Positions 1 through 6,753 are shown, counted from the stretch's first letter. The stretch: DNA of 48,754 bases from a virus (IMGVR_UViG_3300042376_001320:1-48754), one strand, 5' to 3'. The notes: generated by a model not told the origin, from the sequence alone. Program-made: numbers and translations.

Positions 1-553
1 TGTTGCCTGCCCGCTCACAGCGGGTGCCCCACTTGCAGTTCTCGGGCGTGTAGTTCCCCTCATTGTCGATGCGTTCGATGGACAACCCTTCGGGGCGCGG
101 CCCCATGTCTTTGAGGAACTGGTCGAAATCATCCTGCCACTGCGGGCAGATGGTGATCCCCCGCTCACCGTGGTTGCGGTAGGACGGGTGCAGCGGGTTG
201 TAGCAGCGTGTCCGCATGCCCTGCCAAATGCGGTAGGTGGGGTTGCGCTGGCCGTGGACTTGGTGGGTGGGCTTCACCAGACCCTCCATGCGGAGACAGC
301 CGCATGACTTTGACGCGCCGCTGACGAGTCCGCCATAGAGGACAGCGGGCTTCTCCTTGCCGCAGTCACAGAGGCAATGCCAGCGTGTCTGGCCTTTCCT
401 GGGTTTCGGCGACTCGTGGAGAACAGTCCACCGGCCAAAGCGTTTGCCGGTGAGGTCGATGAACGTGGTCCTGCTGGGCCTGCGCTCCTTGGCCTTGGGA
501 CGGTTTTCCTTCTTCTGCCTCTGCTGGGGGAACGGTGTGAAGTCGATTTTCAT
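1..553 (-). CDS. HNH-type phage endonuclease-like protein (3' end cut by window edge)
   Basis: Open from an ATG at 551..553 to the left edge (184 codons, no stop), so the C-terminus is missing. The middle carries Cys clusters (CLCDCGK, then SCGC) that look metal-binding. The distal part reads GERGITICPQW, then IERIDNEGNYTPENCKW, the pattern of phage HNH-like proteins that spread as free-standing endonucleases. An N-terminal FIDLTGKRFGRWTVL segment is also typical of that family. No SD precedes the ATG; a -10-like TATATC lies only 6 nt upstream, so the transcript may be leaderless. The role (homing, packaging or decay nuclease) is not decidable here. Confidence 0.75.
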   Translation of the reverse strand, partial: MKIDFTPFPQQRQKKENRPKAKERRPSRTTFIDLTGKRFGRWTVLHESPKPRKGQTRWHCLCDCGKEKPAVLYGGLVSGASKSCGCLRMEGLVKPTHQVHGQRNPTYRIWQGMRTRCYNPLHPSYRNHGERGITICPQWQDDFDQFLKDMGPRPEGLSIERIDNEGNYTPENCKWGTRCERAGN

Positions 554-559
554 GGAGGC

Positions 560-587
560 GATATAGCAGACTCTCAGGTAATGTAAA
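560..587 (-). promoter_or_regulatory. Leaderless-type promoter for the HNH gene
   Basis: On the minus strand TTTACA (582..587) and TATATC (560..565) are separated by 16 nt, and the start codon follows the -10 by 6 nt. The 16-nt spacing equals that of the repeated plus-strand promoters at 6077 and 6726. Inferred from sequence only. Confidence 0.45.
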
Positions 588-777
588 GATGGGATTCTCG
601 GATGCTGTGAAAAATTTGGGTTTGAACTTTGAAGGGGGTAGGGGTGCCGAGGTGAGCGGTAGAGGGGGTGGTGTAAGGTTGGGTTTCAAGAGCAAAACTG
701 GTACGGAGCTAAGTACGTGAAGAGAGGTTCGCGCTCAATGGTCACACCGGACCCGCGTGACCCTTCACCCCGCAGCA

Positions 778-853
778 CAGACAAGGAGGCACCGCTCACC
801 CCCTGCTCTCGTGCTCCGCCTGCTAGGTACTTAGCCCGGTGCCTCCTTGTCTG
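778..853. repeat. Perfect 17-bp inverted repeat, 42-nt loop
   Basis: The arms at 778..794 (CAGACAAGGAGGCACCG) and 837..853 (CGGTGCCTCCTTGTCTG) are exact reverse complements. One arm contains AAGGAGG and the other CCTCCTT, the Shine-Dalgarno and anti-Shine-Dalgarno cores. No T-run follows on either side, so it is not a standard rho-independent terminator. It could be a structured RNA, a protein-binding dyad or an origin/packaging feature. Confidence 0.8.
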
Positions 854-967
854 CGTGTCCGCAGTGTTTCCTTCCCGTGTATCTACAATGTATTAGCTAC
901 ATTTAATGACTGTAATGGAAAGGAGGATGCACCCCTAAACCCTGCATTCTCCGCTGAATCTCCATAC

Positions 968-1504
968 TTATCCCCAAAAATCCGCATCCTCTTGCACTGG
1001 CTGTAACGTCTCGGCCTCATACGTTTGAGCCTCCATAATTGCAGGCCCGCTGATGTCCTGATTTGCAAACAGGCTCAGTTGAATTTGGGGCGTGTCTGCG
1101 TCAAGAATGCCAGTGGCTTGCCGGGCGACGTGAACCGCATGTTTCAGGTCACTGGCCGATTCGATTACGATGTTGCCGGAACTGGACTCAATCGCTTGAA
1201 TCGCTGCCTCATAAGCCACGGTACGAACGTGTTCCGCCTTCTCCTGCCACGTCTCAACCAAGAGGGAACGCGAAAACTCAGAGGGGGATTTTCCCCCCAA
1301 AAGCGGGTCAAAACCGGATTCCCTACTTACCCGATCTAGTTTCGCCTTTAACCGTTTCGGGATCAACCAATCCTCGGAAGCGCATCGGTTGTATATGGTC
1401 TTGGCGTTGACCTTGAATTTTTCCGCCAAGTCGGCGAGCGGGACGCCGAGTTCCGCCAATCGCCTTATCTCCGGCCAATACTCCGTCACTTGATGATTTG
1501 CCAT
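968..1504 (-). CDS. HTH DNA-binding protein, terminase-small-subunit-like, with C-terminal FWG tag
   Basis: The start is the ATG at 1502..1504, chosen because AAGGTGA sits 4 nt upstream; an upstream in-frame ATG at 1585 would run through the intergenic hairpin. The protein has 178 residues. Residues about 10-45 (EIRRLAELGVPLADLAEKF, then VNAKTIYNRC) form a helix-turn-helix like those in phage small terminases and Mu-type regulators. It ends QEDADFWG, the acidic Phe-Trp-Gly tail found on many proteins in this window. It is co-directional with 1603..1860 but separated by a hairpin. A small-terminase role is a guess; a transcription regulator is equally possible. Confidence 0.65.
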   Translation of the reverse strand: MANHQVTEYWPEIRRLAELGVPLADLAEKFKVNAKTIYNRCASEDWLIPKRLKAKLDRVSRESGFDPLLGGKSPSEFSRSLLVETWQEKAEHVRTVAYEAAIQAIESSSGNIVIESASDLKHAVHVARQATGILDADTPQIQLSLFANQDISGPAIMEAQTYEAETLQPVQEDADFWG

Positions 1505-1551
1505 GCCGTCACCTTGCCATCCTCCCGCCCCCCAGTCAAGGGCACGAGAAA

Positions 1552-1579
1552 GGGCGGCACGTCCGAAAACATGCCGCCC
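1552..1579 (-). terminator. Candidate terminator after the 1603..1860 gene
   Basis: Arms 1552..1559 (GGGCGGCA) and 1572..1579 (TGCCGCCC) are exact complements; two inner pairs extend the stem past one mismatch. On the minus strand it is followed by TTTCTC, a weak U-tract. It sits between two minus-strand genes, so it may attenuate rather than stop transcription. Confidence 0.45.
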
Positions 1580-1602
1580 CTCCAATGTGCTATCGCCAGC
1601 TT

Positions 1603-1860
1603 TTACCGTGTGTGACGTTTGACGAGCGCCCGAACCTTGTCGGCTTCATCCTCACCCCAAAAATCGGTATCAGGAGCGACAACGGGCGAAGCTTCAACCG
1701 GCGCAACCTCCAAAATCGTTTCTGGCTGTTCACGGTCCAGCTTCTCACAAATAGCCGAGTTAATCCAGCGCGTGATGGACATCCCAAGCGGGATACGAGC
1801 AAGTTCCAGCCGCGCACGAGTCACCGGATAATAAGTCAAAAGTATTTTCTTCAGGATCAT
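1603..1860 (-). CDS. Small protein paralogous to 1857..2444, carrying an FWG motif
   Basis: It has 85 residues; the ATG overlaps the stop of the upstream gene (ATGA), indicating translational coupling. Residues 1-50 align with the start of 1857..2444: shared features are TRWIN, a Leu-Asp-x-Glu core and PETI. The motif resembles the second half of a ribbon-helix-helix fold, but I cannot assign a family. DTDFWG falls at residues 64-69, followed by a charged 16-residue tail. The product is unknown; the duplicated domain and tight coupling suggest the pair acts together. Confidence 0.6.
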   Translation of the reverse strand: MILKKILLTYYPVTRARLELARIPLGMSITRWINSAICEKLDREQPETILEVAPVEASPVVAPDTDFWGEDEADKVRALVKRHTR

Positions 1861-2444
1861 ACAGCAGCCCCCCAGAAATCGGTTTCCACCGCTGCAAGAT
1901 GAGCCTGCCGCTTTGCATCCCATTCCGCGTACTTCCGGGGATGTCCTCTCACGTCTTCCGGGATTTCGTTGAAACTTTCCAGTTTTGATTCCGCCGCAAC
2001 CTCCAATTGTTTCTGGCGATGCTCGGCCATGAAGGAAACCTTTTCGTCTTCGCTCAATTCCATGCCGTTCTTTTTCGCCACAATCTCCAAAAGGTCTTCC
2101 AGTCCAAGGATGATGCCCTTTTTCTTCAACTCACGCCGCTGGCCTTCAGCGAGCGCCAGAAAAGCGGGATCTTGCCCATATTTGATTCTGTACGGCCCGA
2201 GAAAGTCCAACGGCTTTGGAGCCTGCTTCGCTTTCTCCCACAACTCCATAGGGTTGATAGGCTTTTCAGGTTCGGGCGGCAAAACTTCCACCGCTCCAAT
2301 GGTTTCAGGGTGTTCACTGTCCAAACGCCTAGTGACAGCCTCGTTTATCCAACGGGTCAGGTTTGTCGGAATGGGCAGTTTGACCATATCCAGCCGGACA
2401 CGGTTAGAATGGTAGATTTTCAGAGTCAGTTGAAGCGGAATCAT
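1857..2444 (-). CDS. Unknown protein with duplicated N-terminal domain and near-terminal FWG
   Basis: It has 195 residues. The N-terminal 50 residues are paralogous to 1603..1860 (TRWINEAVTRRLDSEHPETI against TRWINSAICEKLDREQPETI). Then come a Pro-rich linker, a basic KKKG stretch, and a charged helical C-terminal half. It ends VETDFWGAAV, so FWG lies three residues from the end. It is the first gene of the leftward unit, starting 6 nt below a TATAGA -10-like box. No function recognised. Confidence 0.6.
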   Translation of the reverse strand: MIPLQLTLKIYHSNRVRLDMVKLPIPTNLTRWINEAVTRRLDSEHPETIGAVEVLPPEPEKPINPMELWEKAKQAPKPLDFLGPYRIKYGQDPAFLALAEGQRRELKKKGIILGLEDLLEIVAKKNGMELSEDEKVSFMAEHRQKQLEVAAESKLESFNEIPEDVRGHPRKYAEWDAKRQAHLAAVETDFWGAAV

Positions 2445-2450
2445 AGGATT

Positions 2451-2482
2451 TCTATACTATGAGGGTTATCCTCATTCGTCAA
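2451..2482 (-). promoter_or_regulatory. Leftward promoter with internal dyad
   Basis: On the minus strand TTGACG (2477..2482) precedes TATAGA (2451..2456); the gap is 20 nt, or 17 nt if TAGTAT is used as the -10. The gene starts 6 nt later. Between the boxes is the dyad TGAGG-ATAAC-CCTCA (2460..2474), suited to a repressor. Its half TTATCCTCATT (2466..2476) recurs exactly at 2551..2561. Confidence 0.4.
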
Positions 2483-2577
2483 CTCTTTCGCCTCGTGACT
2501 TGTGACTCGTGCCCTAAAAGCCCTTTTCCCTTTCTCTTTTTCTTCGATTTTTATCCTCATTATAACCTTAAATATTC

Positions 2578-2600
2578 CTGTACTAGGAAAGGGAGTACAG
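2578..2600. repeat. CTGTAC/GTACAG dyad
   Basis: A perfect 6-bp inverted repeat (2578..2583 and 2595..2600) with an 11-nt spacer in the divergent control region. The size fits an operator for a dimeric repressor, possibly the XRE protein at 15074 or an HTH protein of this phage; that link is inference. Confidence 0.4.
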
Positions 2601-2732
2601 ATTAACTAGCCAGACAGGGTAAATTACACTTTAACTATGATTACATACAAAATATATACTTCTGGCCGTTGACATCCTCAGAAAGCACTGTTAAGGTTCG
2701 TCCGTTAAAGCAACCTCAACCCGTAAAACGAT

Positions 2733-2927
2733 ATGCATCACCGAATCGAAAAACTGACGGACGCTTCAAACCTGTTTGACGTGGTGATGGCGCTTCACCT
2801 CATGGCATTGGAAAAGGTGGAACACATCGAAACGGCATGGCAGGACAAAGCGACCGCGAAACCTTGGAAAAAGGCGTCACAAGCTCTCTACGTGAGCGCC
2901 GAAAAGATCCAAGGTTTGAACATCTAA
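2733..2927 (+). CDS. Small hypothetical protein, first rightward gene
   Basis: It has 64 residues, helical and charged, with no family recognised. It starts at an ATG in an AT-rich context without SD. Its TAA opens the repeated stop-to-start linker (A-run, CCCCGCGCCC, ATGAAA) that also joins later small genes, which supports it being real. No signal peptide or membrane segment. Confidence 0.55.
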   Translation: MHHRIEKLTDASNLFDVVMALHLMALEKVEHIETAWQDKATAKPWKKASQALYVSAEKIQGLNI

Positions 2928-2941
2928 AAACCCCGCGCCCC

Positions 2942-3103
2942 ATGAAACCCGCTCCCGTTCAGCCCGATAAACTGGAACGCCTCTTGGCGACTCTTGACAA
3001 GCTCCGCGTTGAGCGGGAGCGCCGGGAGGCGCAAGAGCGCAAAACGCACGAGGACAAAAAACTGGCCAAGCTCCGCCCATGGTGGGTGGAAGCCGCACAA
3101 TAG
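2942..3103 (+). CDS. Small basic coiled-coil protein
   Basis: It has 53 residues. The start at 2942 is chosen because the ATGAAA lies at the end of the conserved linker; a longer frame from 2837 would overlap the previous gene. Residues 9-45 are a Lys/Arg/Glu-rich helix with leucine heptads (LERLLATLDKL), ending PWWVEAAQ. No function recognised. Confidence 0.5.
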   Translation: MKPAPVQPDKLERLLATLDKLRVERERREAQERKTHEDKKLAKLRPWWVEAAQ

Positions 3104-3113
3104 CAGAAAAGAC

Positions 3114-3140
3114 TTGCACTGTTAACATTTAGACTATATA
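3114..3140 (+). promoter_or_regulatory. Promoter of the repeated TTGACAC...TATATA family (leaderless)
   Basis: TTGCAC (3114..3119) and TATATA (3135..3140) are 15 nt apart. It matches the copies at 6077 and 6726 with one A missing in the -35. The ATG of the next gene begins 8 nt after the -10, at about the expected transcription start. Confidence 0.55.
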
Positions 3141-3147
3141 CTTTCAC

Positions 3148-3252
3148 ATGAACCCCCTCGACCCTCAAGAGCCTCACGCCTTCATTCAATTCGCCATTAC
3201 GATCATCTTCGCCTGCTTTTTCGCGGCAGTGCTGTTCGAATGGTGCCACTGA
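3148..3252 (+). CDS. Tiny single-span membrane protein
   Basis: It has 34 residues. Residues about 12-30 (FIQFAITIIFACFFAAVLF) are a continuous hydrophobic helix, preceded by an acidic/polar N-terminus. It sits directly behind a promoter with almost no leader, so it is probably expressed. It could be a small inner-membrane peptide of the early region; the role is unknown. Confidence 0.5.
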   Translation: MNPLDPQEPHAFIQFAITIIFACFFAAVLFEWCH

Positions 3253-3293
3253 AAACCCATGGAACCCGGCTCTCCTCAAACCGGCAACCTTTC

Positions 3294-3340
3294 GGGCGGC
3301 GAACGCCCACAGCAAACCAGAAACACAGAAAGCACACAAT
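3294..3340 (+). promoter_or_regulatory. Hairpin plus A/C-rich leader element, copy 1
   Basis: Stem GGGCG (3294..3298), loop GCGAA, stem CGCCC (3304..3308), then an A/C-rich tract containing AGCAAACCAGAAACAC just before the ATG at 3341. Related elements precede 3854, 4561 and 5579. No SD is present, so the unstructured leader may replace it. Confidence 0.5.
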
Positions 3341-3760
3341 ATGAAAACCGAACTGCAAAAAGCCCTTGCCCAGATTGCGCCATCAATCTCGATTCACACA
3401 ATCTGGGAGCACGACAACGATCATTCCGACATCCGCAAGTATTGCGATGGCATGGAAGATGAAAACCCCGACGACTGGCAGGCGTGGCAAAGCAACGTGC
3501 GAGCCGTGGCAATCGTCAACGGTGACGAGATCGAAGGTAACGCGTACCTTGGCGGAACCTGGGAAAAGGCTGGCGACGTGCCAGAGGAAAGCAATCCAGA
3601 AATCAGCGGATACGAGAATCAAATGACCGTTGAAGCATTGGAAGAGCTAGGTCAGCAAACGACAGAGTTGGACATCTCTAACCAGATCATTGCAGCCATC
3701 AAGCACTGCGAAGCCGAATCTGCTAAAACCTACGCCGCGCAAGTGGCGGAATCCAACTAG
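3341..3760 (+). CDS. Conserved phage hypothetical protein
   Basis: It has 139 residues, acidic. Segments WEHDNDHSDIRK, DDWQAWQ, YLGGTWEKAGD and NPEISGYENQMT resemble a conserved phage protein I have met in early regions, without known function. The ATG follows the hairpin/leader element, with no SD. Downstream lies another leader copy, so it reads as an independent cassette. No catalytic motif, signal or membrane segment. Confidence 0.7.
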   Translation: MKTELQKALAQIAPSISIHTIWEHDNDHSDIRKYCDGMEDENPDDWQAWQSNVRAVAIVNGDEIEGNAYLGGTWEKAGDVPEESNPEISGYENQMTVEALEELGQQTTELDISNQIIAAIKHCEAESAKTYAAQVAESN

Positions 3761-3853
3761 ACCGCGCCCGCGTCCTCCCTGCAAAAGGGGAGGGCGCAAG
3801 CGTGAGCTACAAAGCCCGCGAAACAACGAACCAAAAACAGAGAAAGCGCACAT
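3761..3853 (+). promoter_or_regulatory. Hairpin plus A/C-rich leader element, copy 2
   Basis: A 10-bp stem (3770..3779 with 3788..3797, one G-U pair) and an 8-nt loop, followed by GTGAGCTACAAAGC and an A/C-rich leader up to the ATG at 3854. Nearly identical to 4478..4560. Confidence 0.65.
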
Positions 3854-4477
3854 ATGAGAACCAAGGAAATCCAGATATTCAAATACGAGGAACTGACAGA
3901 CACGGCAAAAGCAAAAGCCCGCGACTGGTGGAAGGAATCGAGTCGCCTAGATGGGGACTCCTTTTGGAGTGAATGCACGTTTGCGAAAGAGCAAGGAAAA
4001 GCAATGGGGCTGGAAATAAGTAACGTCTATTTTTCCGGCTTCTGGAGTCAAGGCGACGGCGCATGTTTTGAAGGAAGCTGGAAAGCTGCCAGTGTCAAAG
4101 CGGAGCTTGTGGCAGATGGATGGGGCGAAAGCGAAGCAACAACGCAAATCAAGCGCATTGCCGCAGAGTTTGCCAAGTTTGCGAAAGCATGGCCGGAAAG
4201 CTCATTCACCGTCAAGCATTGCGGCCGCTACTCGCACGAGAATTGTACGGACTTTTCCGTCAGTCTTGGCGAGTATGAAGACAACGGGGAAGGTAAATCC
4301 ACCTCGGATCAATGGGAAGCAGCGGAAAAGGAAATCACGGAAACGGCGAAGGACTTCATGCGGTGGATCTACCGCCAGCTTGAAGCCGCGTACGAGGATT
4401 ACCACGCCGACGATAACGTGGCAGAGAACATCATCGCAAACGCGTACGAGTTCACCGCAGATGGAAAAATCTACTAG
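3854..4477 (+). CDS. Phage protein resembling 'antitoxin stability system' family
   Basis: It has 207 residues. The N-terminus IQIFKYEELTDTAKAKARDW and the central YFSGFWSQGDGACFEG are hallmarks of a phage/prophage family often labelled as an antitoxin of a stability system. That label is historical and I would not infer toxin neutralisation from it. The C-terminal half is acidic and helical. Hairpin/leader elements flank it on both sides. No SD. Confidence 0.7.
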   Translation: MRTKEIQIFKYEELTDTAKAKARDWWKESSRLDGDSFWSECTFAKEQGKAMGLEISNVYFSGFWSQGDGACFEGSWKAASVKAELVADGWGESEATTQIKRIAAEFAKFAKAWPESSFTVKHCGRYSHENCTDFSVSLGEYEDNGEGKSTSDQWEAAEKEITETAKDFMRWIYRQLEAAYEDYHADDNVAENIIANAYEFTADGKIY

Positions 4478-4560
4478 ACCGCGCCCGCGTCCTCCCTGCA
4501 AAAGGGAGGGCGCAAGCGTGAGCTACAAAGCGCACGAAACAACAAACCAGAAAACACGAT
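4478..4560 (+). promoter_or_regulatory. Hairpin plus A/C-rich leader element, copy 3
   Basis: Stem 4487..4496 with 4504..4513 (10 bp, one G-U), loop of 7 nt, then GTGAGCTACAAAGC and AACAACAAACCAGAAAACAC before the ATG at 4561. It differs from copy 2 mainly by one loop base and in the leader. Confidence 0.65.
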
Positions 4561-5502
4561 ATGAAAACCGAAACGAAAGTGCTCGACCTTAAAAAGTTGC
4601 TCGCTGTCAAGAATACCGAGGATAAAGCCGTTGCCGCCCGTCAAACGGCGCAACGGGAACTCGACCAAATCATCACCGGGACAATAGTGCCTGCGCTGAT
4701 TAACCCGTGCACCCTTTCAGCGGCTCGCCGTTGCAAGGTTGAGAGTGAAAAAGCCGCCGCCACCTTTACCGCGCTCCCAAAAGCCCGGCGCGAGACGGCG
4801 GAAACTGCTGCCCGTATCGCGCTGGAAATCGGCAAAAAAGCCGCGCAGATGGGCGGAGACTACAGCGGACACACGACTTACCGCGCATCCTGGGGGGTCG
4901 AGCCGTGCGCGTTCACCAACACGGACAAAGGGGATCAGTACAGCCGTCAATGCAAGTACAGCAAAACGGACGCAAGCCACACGGTCAAACTCACGCCAGA
5001 AGGATCTATCCTTTTGGTTGAGTCGGAAGCCCTGCGCCAGTGCTCCGCCCGCGAAGGTTTGCACCTGATTGCCCTGTACGCGGACAGCTCCGCCGTGTGG
5101 GTGAAAACCAGCGGCAAGCAGATAGTGAGCCAAAAAGGCTGGATCGTGGGCAACGCGGCGCTCTGCTATCACTCCACCAAATCGGCAGCGGATGCGCAGG
5201 CTGGGTTTGCCCGCAAGCTGGCTATACACGCGCGCGAGCAAAAACTCGCCCGTGCCGCTGGCAAGGTGGAGCGCCGGGCACGACTGATTGCCCGGCTCTG
5301 TGGCTCCGCCGTGGCAACCATCGAAGATGCCCGCCGACTCGGCTATTGCTCGCCCGGCATTGCCGCATTCCAAGCGGCGCATGGCATCGCCGACTCTGCC
5401 ACACTGCCGCAACTCATCCGCACGGGCAACCCATCCGCCGCCATGCTCGCGCTCAACGTGGCGCGGAAGATCAGTCAGAAAAAGGAACTGCAAACCGCCT
5501 AG
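4561..5502 (+). CDS. Hypothetical protein, 313 residues
   Basis: No family recognised. The N-terminal third is Ala/Lys/Glu-rich and helical. The middle has YSGHTTYRASWGVEPCAF and several scattered Cys. The C-terminal region is basic with RARLIARLCGS and a possible small helical DNA-binding segment (ATIEDARRLGYCSPGIAAF). It is preceded and followed by hairpin/leader elements. Codon use matches its neighbours. Confidence 0.65.
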   Translation: MKTETKVLDLKKLLAVKNTEDKAVAARQTAQRELDQIITGTIVPALINPCTLSAARRCKVESEKAAATFTALPKARRETAETAARIALEIGKKAAQMGGDYSGHTTYRASWGVEPCAFTNTDKGDQYSRQCKYSKTDASHTVKLTPEGSILLVESEALRQCSAREGLHLIALYADSSAVWVKTSGKQIVSQKGWIVGNAALCYHSTKSAADAQAGFARKLAIHAREQKLARAAGKVERRARLIARLCGSAVATIEDARRLGYCSPGIAAFQAAHGIADSATLPQLIRTGNPSAAMLALNVARKISQKKELQTA

Positions 5503-5578
5503 ACCGCGCTTGACGGCATCCGCGAGGGTGCCGCCATGCGTGAGCTACAAAGCCGCGAAACAACAAACCAGAAACACC
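5503..5578 (+). promoter_or_regulatory. Hairpin plus A/C-rich leader element, copy 4 (compensated stem)
   Basis: Stem GGCATCC (5515..5521), GCGA tetraloop, GGGTGCC (5526..5532), plus a C-G closing pair. The stem sequence differs completely from copies 2 and 3, but the following GTGAGCTACAAAG and AACAACAAACCAGAAACAC are kept, so structure rather than stem sequence appears conserved. Confidence 0.65.
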
Positions 5579-5896
5579 ATGAAGAAACCAAACATCACGC
5601 CGGGGCCGTGGCGCAAAGAATCCAACGCCGCAAACGGAGAGCAGGAAATAGGCATATCCCGCTCATGGGAAAACGGCGGGGCCAGCATTTGCCTTGTCGA
5701 TAGTTCACGCGACACGCGCATTTTGAACGCGGATGCGCAGGCAATCGCCGCGCTCCCCGACTTGCTGGCGGCATTGGGAGCAGCTTTAAGCCTGCTGGAA
5801 TGCGCAAACGACCACCAGCGAGAAGCTGGACGGATGGAATACGACACGCAAACAGCAAGAGACGCACTCGCCAAAGCCGGATACGAGTTCCCCTAA
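5579..5896 (+). CDS. Conserved small phage protein (TPGPW family), paralogue of 8171..8485
   Basis: It has 105 residues. The start MKKPNITPGPW, a central region ending AQAIAALPDLLAAL, and a C-terminal ARDALAKAGYEF match a family widespread in phage genomes with no known activity. The same order (NIT.G.W, IAAAPDMAKALE, KAALIKAGYSF) occurs in 8171..8485, so the two are diverged paralogues. The ATG follows leader copy 4. Confidence 0.7.
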   Translation: MKKPNITPGPWRKESNAANGEQEIGISRSWENGGASICLVDSSRDTRILNADAQAIAALPDLLAALGAALSLLECANDHQREAGRMEYDTQTARDALAKAGYEFP

Positions 5897-5930
5897 AAAC
5901 CCACCCCGCCAAAAACCAGCAACCACCGCC

Positions 5931-6080
5931 ATGAACGCAGATCCTCACAAACTCCGCCACCATTACGCCCAAGTAGCAACCCGCAGACGCAGGGCAAAGG
6001 CGTTGCGCACATGGGCCGCGTGTCTCGCGCTCGCCATGGTGGCGGGGTTTGTCTGGATCAAAATCGCATTCCCGGCTTGA
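5931..6080 (+). CDS. Small single-span membrane protein
   Basis: It has 49 residues. A basic N-terminal half (RRRRAKALR) is followed by a hydrophobic helix (WAACLALAMVAGFVWIKIAF), predicting Nin-Cout topology with the positive-inside rule. The ATG follows an A/C-rich leader. Its last codons contain the -35 TTGACA of the next promoter. Function unknown. Confidence 0.5.
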   Translation: MNADPHKLRHHYAQVATRRRRAKALRTWAACLALAMVAGFVWIKIAFPA

Positions 6081-6104
6081 CACTGTGAATTTTTAACCTA
6101 TATA
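6077..6104 (+). promoter_or_regulatory. Strong sigma70-like promoter for the pentapeptide-repeat gene
   Basis: Consensus TTGACA (6077..6082), 16-nt spacer, TATATA (6099..6104), followed by an (AT)n run. Family consensus CTGTGA...TTTAA is kept in the spacer, as at 6726. The start of gene 6128 is 23 nt further on. Confidence 0.75.
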
Positions 6105-6127
6105 TATATATATATATATTCGACACC

Positions 6128-6745
6128 ATGAACACCGAACAAATCAAAGAAACCCTGCGTTTACATTCCCTTTGGTTGGTAAATGACCTCGCCGGAAAAC
6201 GCGCGAACCTCTGCGGCGCGAACCTCTACGGCGCGGACCTCCGCAGCGCGAACCTCTCCGGCGCGAACCTCTACGGCGCGTACCTCCGCAGCGCGAACCT
6301 CTCCGGCGCGAACCTCTACGGCGCGGACCTCCGCAGCGCGAACCTCTCCGGCGCGAACCTCTACGGCGCGAACCTCTACGGCGCGAACCTCTACGGCGCG
6401 AACCTCTGCGGCGCGAACCTCTACGGCGCGAACCTCCGCAGCGCGAACCTCTGCGGCGCGAACCTCCGCAGCGCGAACCTCCGCAGCGCGAACCTCTCCG
6501 GCGCGAACCTCTCCGAAAACCGGGGTTTGCAATTCGCGCAAGTCGCTTTCACCGGGCACGGCGAGTGCGGGCGAATGCTCACGCTGGCAACCATTGGAGA
6601 AGCCAAGAGGTTTTTCTGCGGCTGCTTCCAAGGCACGCCCGAAGAACTCGCGGCGTACATCGAAGCCGGGCCAGACAATCTGAAAAAGTCGCGCCTGCTG
6701 GCAATGAACTTTTGCCTTGAAGTGATTGACACTGTGAGCATTTAA
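6128..6745 (+). CDS. Pentapeptide-repeat protein
   Basis: It has 205 residues. Residues about 26-133 are some 20 near-perfect A(N/D)L(C/Y/R/S)(G/S) units, which fold as a right-handed quadrilateral beta helix. Residues 134-205 are a separate C-terminal domain (GHGECGRMLTLA...CGCFQGTPEELAAYI). Pentapeptide proteins such as Qnr/MfpA mimic DNA and block gyrase, but most have no known target. The gene has its own strong promoter. DNA repeats of 15 and 30 bp make its length prone to change by slippage. The last codons (IDTVSI) overlap the next promoter. Confidence 0.9.
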   Translation: MNTEQIKETLRLHSLWLVNDLAGKRANLCGANLYGADLRSANLSGANLYGAYLRSANLSGANLYGADLRSANLSGANLYGANLYGANLYGANLCGANLYGANLRSANLCGANLRSANLRSANLSGANLSENRGLQFAQVAFTGHGECGRMLTLATIGEAKRFFCGCFQGTPEELAAYIEAGPDNLKKSRLLAMNFCLEVIDTVSI

Positions 6746-6753
6746 ACTATATA
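6726..6753 (+). promoter_or_regulatory. Sigma70-like promoter, repeated family
   Basis: TTGACA (6726..6731), 16-nt spacer, TATATA (6748..6753). The spacer CTGTGAGCATTTAAAC resembles that at 6083. The -35 lies inside the end of the pentapeptide gene. It drives 6840..7298. Confidence 0.7.

Larger units (their letters stand above)
554..967. other. 414-nt non-coding stretch with a long inverted repeat
   Basis: No convincing gene is seen on either strand; short ORFs here have no family-like sequence. Next to the HNH promoter is a G-rich plus-strand tract (about 630..690). At 708..716 lies GCTAAGTAC, which pairs with GTACTTAGC at 827..835 inside the loop of the big inverted repeat at 778..853. A plus-strand AAAGGAGGATG at about 917 opens only a four-codon ORF. 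Confidence 0.6.
2445..2732. promoter_or_regulatory. Divergent AT-rich control region
   Basis: It separates the leftward arm from the long rightward arm. It holds the leftward promoter, a polypyrimidine tract (2521..2550), a minus-strand TATAAT (2559..2564), a repeated TTATCCTCATT, the dyad at 2578..2600, an AT-rich island (about 2601..2662), and a plus-strand TTGACA (2669..2674) with TAAGGT 17 nt on. No gene is seen. It is a plausible early-gene switch or origin. Confidence 0.55.

Noticed and set aside
3259-3462. 67-codon ORF over the leader of gene 3341
   Set aside because: It runs through the hairpin/leader element and into another frame of a conserved gene; no family-like sequence.
6099-6120. 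(AT)n run as a separate repeat element
   Set aside because: Short microsatellite adjoining the -10; no sign of a mobile or recombination role.
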